Shown: in pieces, positions 56,106 to 64,000 of the stretch
Position numbering within the stretch: the first letter of the stretch is position 1
Layout of the letters: every line of letters begins with the position of its first letter
From: Ceratotherium simum simum
Lineage: Eukaryota; Chordata; Mammalia; Perissodactyla; Rhinocerotidae
NCBI RefSeq assembly: GCF_000283155.1
Contig: NW_004454160.1
Location: 7,889,161-7,953,160 of the forward strand
Direction: 5' to 3'
Length of the DNA stretch: 64,000 nucleotides
Program-made: the position numbers and the translations under genes
Notes under the pieces: generated by a model
Told to the model about the DNA's origin: nothing
What the model saw: only the letters and a program-made list of their open reading frames with translations
Databases searched by the model: none

Positions 56106-58152
56106 TCTTCTTAATGACTACATGGTCACCCAGCCTCGCTCCCCGGATGCCCTACAGGTCCCACTACTCCCTAGAGTAGTCACGTCCCCGAAGGATGTTG
56201 TTCTCTCACATCTTCCTCACGGTTATTTGGCTGGGCCTAGGAATCAAAGCTCCTAGGAAAGATGGGGTGTGCAGAGCCAGGGCCAGGCTGCGGAGGGGAA
56301 GGTCTGCTGGGGAGAGTCTGGACAAAGGCTGGAGGGTGAGCCGGAGTCCTGTGAGTTCCAGTGCTGGTCTTCTCTCTCCAGCTGGGGTCTCCTAGGCACT
56401 GCAGCGGCCTGCTCTTGTCCCCAGCATGCTTCAAGATCCCAGCACTCCTAGGCTTGCTATTTCTCCTCCAGTCTGGCTCTGAGGAGCCTCAGGACTTCCT
56501 CTTCCTCCTGCTCTGGGACACTGTCCAGGGCCTCAGCCTTCTGGCCTGAGGCTCCCACCCTGGGTTTAATTTCTACCAACTCTAATGCTCCCAAATCCCA
56601 GCTGAGACAGCCAGCCCAGGGTACAGCCTCAGAGCTTATTCATGCGCACTGGCTGCCCAGTGACCACGGTGGGACGGGTAGAAGCCTCTAGCCCCTGGTA
56701 GCTGTCCCCCCGTAGGGGAGGAAAAATAACTTTCCCCCTACACTTCTGAGTTCTTGGCTAAGACCCCTGTAAATAAAAGACAACAACAAGAGAAAAACAA
56801 ACATTAGTTTATTCCTTTGTATACCTCATGTATTAGCTGGGAGGTACCCAGGGAAAAATGAGTTAACTCTCTCAGGTGGCCTAAGCCAGCAGTTTAAATA
56901 CAATCTCCAGCTAAAAACAAAAGAAAGAAAAGTGGGGTGGGGGAGTCAGTTGTGGGCCATGACCATGAAAAGCAGGGTAAACAGGGGTAATGTCTGTTAG
57001 GTAGATTTAACCTTCTCCGTCGATAAGATTCTCCTATGATTTAGAGTCGTCTCTTCCTAGTTCAGAGGGGTAGACGCCCTTACAAATGAAGATTTCCTTC
57101 ATAAATGTAAATTTCCCTTTCAAAAGAGTAATTTCTACTCTGTTTTCAGAGCTTCTCTCGTGTCTGTTGATTTGCCAAATAATCAGCTCAAAATAATCTT
57201 TATGCCCAAAAAGCATATTTTGAGGAGGCATATTCTGCCACCCTTCACCTCCCTCCCCAAACCTAGGCTGTCACCGCCCTAGGCAGCTTTCAGGAGAAAA
57301 AAATGTTCTGGTCTAAAGTGAGACCAGTGTTGTTTCTTGGGTCACAAGACTTTTGCTGAGCTATGGCCCTAGGCACATCTTGGTGACACCAGGTCCTGGA
57401 GCAAAAGGACTGGGCAGGATCCAGGGCCTGGCAGCCGCTGTGGCATCCTAGCCTTTGCTGGGTAATGAACCACCGCTGGAAGGCTTGGGGGTCCGAAGGC
57501 CCATGGGCAAGCCCCCACTATACAGTCCTGCGGGGCCAGGCTGAGGGCGTGGCCCCACCGCCAGCAGCTAGGCTGAAGGCTCAGGCTTCTCCCTCCTCTT
57601 TCAGACCAGGACTCCTCCGATGCGGAAAGCCTGCTGAATCCACTTGGGCTGGATCTTGCTTCCATCTCGCTTTAGGTTCCCCTCCTTGTTAGTACCAGCC
57701 TCAGCCGCAGCCCTGGGGAAGCATGAGCCGCCCCTCCCCACACCCCCTCCCATCCTCCACTATATCCCCGGAGAAACCCACACACTTACATACAGTCACT
57801 CCCAACACAGCTCAGGCATCCCGCACACACCTCAGTAAACAAACATTCCCCTCCCCCTACACAGGCAGCCCTGACGTACATATGCATGAATTCCTCAGGG
57901 CCTGAAAGCCGGCTGTGTTTCCAGTTGCCAGAGGGACCTAACAGACCTTCTTCAGGGCCTGACCACACAAGAAACCTGGAAAGAGGGCCAGTCTGTGGGC
58001 AGTCAGGACCTCTCCTCCCTACCCTCCCCCACAGAAGGCCTCCTCCCGGTCCTCTCTCCTTTCCAGCCACCCCCATGCTGGCTGTGGCAGTGTGGGGCGC
58101 CCTCGTGTGGGCCAGAGCGGCCCTGCAGCCTCGCCGCCAGGATCCCAGGCTG

Positions 58153-58254
58153 CTCCCCCCCCACCCCCGCATCCCGGGGTCTGCCCGGCCCCTCCCGCCT
58201 CAGTTTCCCCGTCCGTGCCCGGGGCTGGGTGTCCCCCCCCACCCCCGCATCCCC
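58153..58254. repeat. Local duplication of a C-rich motif
   Basis: CCCCCCCCACCCCCGCATCCC occurs, within a base or two, near 58155 and again near 58233. It gives a C-rich stretch whose minus strand can form G-quadruplexes. It lies in a GC-rich part of the flank with no recognised gene. Confidence 0.5.
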
Positions 58255-58974
58255 TCCTCCCAGAGCCCTGGGTCCTCCTGTCCCATGGGTGTCATGGCTG
58301 TGCTACGGCCCACCGCGTACTACTCCAACTGGCCTGCCTCCAACCTAGCCTCCCTTGTTTTACCTCTGAATATTTTCCCATTTATATTTTAAAATATAAT
58401 ATTCCATGCACACAAAAAGACAATTTAAGAAAATGTTAATTATAAAACATAATATAGTTAACATCCATGAGCCTGCAACCGGACAAGAAAGCTGAAACGT
58501 CACTTAGTAACTTCCATCTTCCTTTGTGTTCCTCTTCACCCCACGGCCTCCTGTCTCTCTCAACAAGAAGTAACCACTGTCTTAAATTTCACGTTTTCTC
58601 CTGCTTTTTATTGTTTCACTTTCTGTCTCTATGAATTTGACTACTCTTAGTATGTTATATAAGTGAAATCATGCAGTTTTTATACTTTAGTGACTGGCTT
58701 ATTTCACTTAACATAATGTCCTCAAGGTTATCCATATCATGTGTCAAAATTTCCTTCTTGTTTAAGGCTGAATAATATTCCATTGTTTGTATAGACCACA
58801 TTTTCCTTATCCATTCATTCATCCATGCACCTTGGGTTGCTTCTGAGTTTTAGCTACTGTGAATAATGCTTCTATGAACATGAGTGTACAAATATCTCTT
58901 GAGACCATGCTTTCAATTCTTTCGGGTATATACTCAGAAGTGGAATTGCTGGATCATGTGGTAATTCTATTTTT

Positions 58975-59165
58975 CTTTTTTTTTCGTGAGGAAGATTTGC
59001 CCTGAGCTAACATCTATGACCATCTTCCTCTACTTTATATGGGACGCCACCACAGCGTGGCTTGACAAGCTGTGTGTCGGTGCACACCCTGGATCCGAAC
59101 CTGCAAACCCTGGGCCATGGAAGTGGAGTACGCACATTCAACCACGATGCCACCGGGCCAGCCCA
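58975..59165 (-). repeat. ERE SINE, type B, shortened tail, nested in L1
   Basis: Minus-strand copy of about 190 bases lacking one of the two GATGTTAGCTCAG units. The perfect 15-base duplication GGTAATTCTATTTTT lies at 58960-58974 and 59166-59180. Confidence 0.95.
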
Positions 59166-60018
59166 GGTAATTCTATTTTTAAAATTTTTGAGGAACCACC
59201 ATACTGTTTTTCATGGCAGCTATACCACCAACAGTGAACAAGGGTTCCAGTTTCTCCACATCCTCGCCAACACTTGCTGCTTTCTGTTTTTTTGATAATA
59301 GCCATCCTAAAGGATATGAGGTAGTATCTCATTGTAGTTTTGATTTGCATTTCCCTAATGATTAGTGATGTTGAACATCTTTTCATGTGCTTATTGGCAA
59401 TTTTTATATCTTCTTTAGAGAAACATCTATTCACTCCTTTGCCCATATTTGGATCAGGTTGTCTGTTTTTTTGTTGTTGAGTTTTAGGAGTTCTAAAATC
59501 ATTGCCAAATCCAATCTCGTGAAGCTTTTGTCCTATGTTTTCTTCTAAGAGTTTTATTGTTTTAGTTATTACATTTAGTTCTTGATCCATTTTTTAGTTA
59601 ATTTTTGTATATGGTGTTAGGTAAGGGTCAGTTACATTCTTGTATGCGTGGATATAGTTTTCCTAGCACCATTTGTTGAAAAGACTGTCTTTTCTCCCAC
59701 TGAATGGTCTTGGCATCCTTGTTAAAAATCATTTGACCATATACGCCAGGGTTTATTTCTAGCGTATTCTATTCCGTTGGTTTATATGCCTTGTCTCTAT
59801 GCCAATACTACACTGTTTTGATTACTGTAGCTGTGTAGGAAGTTTTCAAGTCAGGAAGTGTGAATCCCCCAGTTTTGTTCTTTTTCAAGATTGTTTTAGC
59901 TATTCAGGGTCCCTTGAGATTCCATGTGAATTCTGAGATGGGTTTTTCTATTTCTGCAAGAAACATCATTGGGGTTTTGATGGGGATTGCACTGCATCTA
60001 CAGATTGCTTTGAGCACT

Positions 60019-60086
60019 ATTTTAACAATATTAAGATTGTAACAATATTACAATTTTAACAATATTACAATTTTAACAATATTAAG
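60019..60086. repeat. Local tandem expansion within L1
   Basis: AACAATATTA alternates with CAATTTTAAC about three times where related L1 sequences have a single TTAACAATATTAAG. This is an expansion of a near-palindromic AT-rich unit inside the dead ORF2. Confidence 0.65.
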
Positions 60087-60532
60087 TCTTCTAATTCATG
60101 ACCATAGGACGTGTTTCCATTTATTTATGTCATCTTTAATTTCATTCAGCAATGTGTTGTAGTTTTCATTGTATAAAACTTCTGTCTCCTTGGTTAAGTT
60201 AATTCTTGAATATTTTATTCTTTTTGAGGTGATTGTAAATGAAATTGTTTTCATAATTTCCTTTTCAGATTATTCATTGTTAGTGTATAGAAATGCAAGT
60301 GATTTTTGTGTGTTAACGTATCCTGCTACTTTGCTGAATTCATTTACTAGTTCAAATAGGTTTTTTTCTGTGTGTATGGAATCTCTAGGGTTTTCTACAT
60401 ATAAGATCATATCATCTGCAAATGATAATTTTACGTCTTCCTTTCCAACTTGAATGCCTTTTATTTATTTATTTTTCTTGCCTAATTGCTCTGGCCAGAA
60501 CCTCTGGTACTATATTGAATAGAAGTGGTGAG

Positions 60533-60770
60533 GGGCTGGCCCCATGGCGTAGCAGTTAAGTGCGTGCGCTCCGTTGCTGGCAGCCCTGGTTCGGATCCCA
60601 CGTGCGCACTGACACACCACTTGTCAGGCCATGCTGTGGTGGCGTCCCATATAAAGTAGAGGAAGATGGGCACAGATGTTAGCTCAGGGCCAGTCTTCTT
60701 CAGCAAAAAGAGGAGGATTGGCATGGATGTTAGCTCAGGGCTGATCTTCCTCACACACACACACAAATAA
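60533..60770 (+). repeat. ERE SINE, type B, nested in L1
   Basis: Plus-strand copy ending in a (CA)n tail. A perfect 17-base duplication, TGAATAGAAGTGGTGAG, flanks it at 60516-60532 and 60771-60787. The L1 reads through on both sides. Confidence 0.96.
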
Positions 60771-61050
60771 TGAATAGAAGTGGTGAGAGAAGGCATCCTT
60801 GCCTTGTTCCTGATCTTAGAGAAAAAGCATTCTTTCACCATTGAGTACGATGTTTGCTGTGGATTTTTCAAATATGGCTCTTTTATGTTGAGGTAGTTTC
60901 CTTCTACTCCTAGTTTTTTGTTTGTTTGTTTGTTTAACATGAAAAGGTGTTGAATTTTGTCAAATGCTCTTTCTGGATCAATTGACATCATCATGTGGGT
61001 TTTTTCCCTACATTCTGTTAATGAAGTATATTACATTGATTGATTTTCTT

Positions 61051-61256
61051 TTTTTTTTAATTTTATTTATTTATTTTTTCCCCCAAAGCCCCACTAGATA
61101 GTTCTATGTCATAGTTGCACATCCTTCTAGTTGCTGTATGTGGGATGCGGCCTCAGCATGGCCAGAGAAGCGGTGCGTCCATGCGCGCCCGGGATCAAAC
61201 CTGGGCCGCCAGCAGCAGAGTGCGCACACTTAACCGCTAAGCCACAGGGCCGGCCC
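61051..61256 (-). repeat. ERE SINE, type A, nested in L1
   Basis: Minus-strand copy from a T run to CACAGGGCCGGCCC, with a perfect 14-base duplication TGATTGATTTTCTT at 61037-61050 and 61257-61270. Confidence 0.96.
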
Positions 61257-63811
61257 TGATTGATTTTCTTATATTTAACCATTCTTGCATTCCAGGAATA
61301 AATCCCACTTGGTCATGGTGTATAATCCTTTCAATATGCATCTGAATTTGGTTTGCTAGTGTTTTCTTGAGGATTTTTGCATCAGTGTTCATAAGGGATA
61401 TTGGTCTGCAGTTTTCTTTTCTTGTAGCGTTTTTGTCTGGCTTTAGTATCAGGGTAATACTGACCCTCAAAGAATGAGTTAGGAAGTGTTCCTTCCTCTT
61501 CAGTTTTTTGGAAAAGTTTGAAAAGAATTGGTCTTAGTTCTTTTTTAAATCTTGGTAGAATTCATCAATGAAGCCATCACATCCAGGGTTTTTCTGTCAG
61601 GCTTTTTTGTCAGGAGATTTTTGATTACTAATTCAAACTTCTTACTAGTTATAGGTCTATTCAGATTGTCTATTTCTTCATGATTTAATCTTGGTAGGTT
61701 TTGTGTTTCTAGGAATTTGTTCATTTCATCTAGATTATCCAATTTGTTGGCATACAATTGTTCATAGTACTCTCTTATAATCATCTTTTAATTTCTGTAG
61801 AATTAGTAGTAATGTCCCCACTTTCATTTCTTATTTCAGTAATTTGAGTCTTCTCTCTTTTTTTCTTAGGCCATCTAGTTAAAAGTTTGTCAATTTTGTT
61901 TATCTTTTCAAAAAACCAACACACAGTTTTATATATTTTTCTACTCTCTATTTCTTTTATTTCTGCCCTTATCTTTATTATTTTCTTCCTTCTGTTACCT
62001 TTAGGTTTAGTTTCTTCTCCTTTTTCTAGTACCTCAAGGAGTAAAGTTAGGTTGTTGATGTGAGATCACTCTTGTTTTTTAGTATAGGCATTTATAGCTA
62101 TAAATGTCCTCCTTAGCACTGCTTTTGCTGCATCTCATAAGTTTTGTTATGTTGTGCTTCCATTTTCATTCATCTCTAAGTATTTTCTAATTTCTCTTGT
62201 GATTTCTTTTTTGATCCATTGGTTGTTTAAAATTGTGTTGTTTAATTTCCACAATTTTGTGAATTTTCCAGTTTTCCTTATGTTATTGATTTCTAACTTC
62301 ATCCCACTGTGGTTGGAGAAGATACTTTGCATATATCTATCTTTTTAAATCTATGGAGACTTAATTTGTGGCCCAACATATGCTCTGTCTTGGAAAATGT
62401 CTCATGTGCACTTGAGAAGAATGTGTATGCTATTGTTGTTTCGTAGATTGCTCTGTATATGTCTGTTAGATCTAGTTGTTCTCCTGTGTTATTCAAGTCC
62501 TCATTTCCCCTATTTTAATTATATTCTCCCACCTGGTTGTTCTATCCATTATTGAGAATGGAGTATTGACATCTCCAGCTACCATCGTACAACTTTCTAT
62601 TTCTCCCTTCAATTCTGACAGTTTTTGCTTCATATATTTTCCTGGTCTATTAGGTATGTGAAGGTTTATAATTGTTATATATCCTTGCTGTATTGAACCT
62701 TTTATGAATATATAATGTCCCTCTTTGTCTCTTGTAAACTTTTTTGGTTTAAAGTGTATTTTGTATGATATTAGTATAGCCACTACTGCTCTTTTTTGGT
62801 GACTATTTGCATGGAATGTCTTTTTCCATCCTTTCACTTTCAAGCTATTTGTGTCTTTGGCTCTAAAGTGAGTCTCTTGTAGACATCATGTGTTTTTATC
62901 CATTCTGCAATCTCTCTCTTTGATTGGAGAGTTTACTCCATTTACATTTAAAGTAATTACTGAAAAGGAGGGACCTACTTCCATCATTTTGCTATTTGTT
63001 TTCTATATGCCTTATACCTTTTTTGTACCTCGTTTCCTGAATTAGTCTTCTTTTGTGTTTAGTTGATTTTTTGTAGTGAAATGTTTAAATTCCTTTCTCA
63101 TTTCCTTTTGTGTATATTCTATAGCTATTTTCTTTGTGGTTACCATGGGGATTACATTTAACATCTTAAAGGTACAACACTCTAATTTGAATTATTACTA
63201 GCTTAACTTCAATAACACAAAAACTCTACTCTTTATAGGTGCATCCCTCTCCCTTTTAGTCGTTGATGTCACAAAATTACACCTTTATACAGTGTGTGGC
63301 CCAAAACCTAAACTAATAATTCTTTTAAATGCATTAGTCTGTTAAATTGTGCAGAAAACAAGATTCGGAGTTACAAACCAAAGTTACAATAATACTAACT
63401 TTTAGACTAATGATAGTTTTTTTCTTTGAATGTATTAGTCTCTTAAATCACGTAGAAACAAAAAGTGCAGTTACAAGCCATTGTTACAATAATACTAGCT
63501 TTTATGATTACCCATATATTTATCTTTAATAAAATCTTTATTTCTCCACATAGTGTCAAGTTACTGTCTCGCATCCTTTCATTTTACCTTATGGGACTCC
63601 ATTGAGCATTTCTTGCAGGGCATGTCTGATAGTAACAAACTCCCTCAGCTTTTGTTTATTTGGTAATGTCTTAATTTCTCCCTCACTTTTGAAGGACAGT
63701 TTTGCTGGATATAGGATTCTTGGTTGACAGATTTTTTTTCCTTTTAGCACTTTGTATATATCAGCCCACTGTCTTCTGGCCTCCAAAATTTCTGATTAGA
63801 AATCTACTCTT

Positions 63812-64000
63812 GGGCTGGCCCCATGGCTTAGCAGTTAAGTGCGCGCACTCCGCTACTGGCGGCCTGGGTTCGGATCTCGGGCGCACACCGATGCACCGTT
63901 TCTCCAGCCATGCTGAGGCCTCGTCCCACATACAGCAACTAGAAGGATGTGCAACTATGACGTACAACTATCTACTGGGGCTTTGGAGAAAAAAAAAAAA
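63812..64000 (+). repeat. ERE SINE, type A, cut by the window edge
   Basis: Plus-strand copy starting GGGCTGGCCCCATGGCTTAG and complete to CTACTGGGGCTTTGGAGAAA. The A tail reaches the last base of the window, so the tail length and 3' duplication cannot be seen. Confidence 0.94.

Larger units (their letters stand above)
43836..58600. other. 3' flank of SLC16A1, no protein gene recognised
   Basis: No frame resembles a known protein. Recognised repeats are listed separately. 43836-45850, 47261-48550, 49020-50230, 51230-51990, 52250-53550 and 56110-58600 hold nothing I can name except short runs. The part from about 52 to 58.4 kb is richer in GC than the rest of the flank, so several long frames arise by chance. 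In human, only non-coding transcripts are known for some distance beyond SLC16A1. Confidence 0.6.
58600..63811 (-). mobile_element. Long L1 element, antisense, ORF1 and ORF2 remnants
   Basis: Runs on the minus strand with its 3' end near 58600 and extends to the right edge of the readable L1 near 63811. The C-terminal part of ORF1 is readable at 63589-63786. After an inter-ORF region, ORF2 shows endonuclease sequence at 62493-62843, palm-proximal sequence at 61545-61784, reverse-transcriptase sequence at 61237-61470 (PISLMN and [13 protein letters not shown]) and 60900-60994 (AFDKIQ), and the Cys-rich C-terminal region at 59138-59590 (HMKRCSTSLIIREMQIKTTMRY, shown here in part). All frames carry stops and frameshifts, and the distance between the RT and C-terminal parts is shorter than in an intact L1. 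The element is therefore dead and internally deleted. ERE copies sit inside it. Confidence 0.88.

Noticed and set aside
57886..58392. A 168-residue plus-strand frame and overlapping frames on both strands
   Set aside because: Proline-rich reading of a GC-rich, C-repeat segment. Several frames are open at once and there is no recognisable domain or splice structure.
59138..62843. Minus-strand frames that resemble real proteins
   Set aside because: They are L1 ORF2 fragments with stops and shifts between them, so they are annotated as part of the dead L1 rather than as genes.
1..64000. CRISPR arrays, bacterial operons, phage or plasmid modules
   Set aside because: Repeats are dispersed SINEs and LINEs with target-site duplications, not spaced direct repeats. 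The gene structure is that of a mammal.

Overview
This is a vertebrate nuclear window, from a placental mammal. It has one multi-exon gene with canonical GT-AG introns, a CpG-island promoter, and abundant L1, L2, MIR and Tigger/MER2 relics. It also carries more than 30 copies of a tRNA-derived SINE that starts GGGCCGGCCCCGTGGC and continues with GGTTCGGATCCCGGGCGCG. I recognise this SINE as the perissodactyl ERE family (horse, rhinoceros, tapir). The commonest young form here differs from the horse ERE1 consensus as I remember it, so a rhinoceros or tapir is my guess within that order. No bacterial, plasmid, phage or CRISPR features are present.

The only protein-coding gene I can support is SLC16A1 (monocarboxylate transporter 1, MCT1), on the + strand. 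Its CpG-island promoter and non-coding exon 1 lie at about 4.2-5.3 kb. A 24-kb intron 1 follows. Four coding exons lie at 29289-29505, 34008-34151, 38543-39409 and 42020-42297, and together encode an uninterrupted 501-residue protein. The 3' UTR runs to a poly(A) signal near 43.81 kb. The gene spans about 39 kb. MCT1 carries lactate, pyruvate and ketone bodies with a proton across the plasma membrane.

Layout: 1-4.2 kb, upstream sequence with MIR relics and one old ERE. 4.2-5.3 kb, CpG-island promoter. 5-29 kb, intron 1, full of EREs, with L1 and L2 fragments, a DNA-transposon relic, a probable processed retrocopy and an assembly gap (22087-22456). 29-42.3 kb, coding exons and introns 2-4, with a second gap at 40074-40246 that also interrupts an ERE. 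42.3-43.8 kb, 3' UTR with miR-29 and miR-124 seed matches. 44-58.6 kb, gene-free flank with a complete MER2-like element, EREs, MIRs and an L2 that carries a tiny poly(A)-type insertion. 58.6-64 kb, a long minus-strand L1 with recognisable ORF1 and ORF2 remnants and four EREs nested in or abutting it.

ERE shorthand used below. Type A is about 210 bp and has CTTCTCCGGCCATGCTGAGG, then CATACAGCAACTAGAAGGAT. Type B is about 240 bp and has CTTGTCAAGCCATGCTGTGG, then ATAAAGTAGAGGAAGATGGG. Type AB has the A head and the B tail. The remaining translated frames are SINE, L1 or GC-rich shadows. I found no novel gene system; the more unusual items are small retroposition events and assembly gaps.
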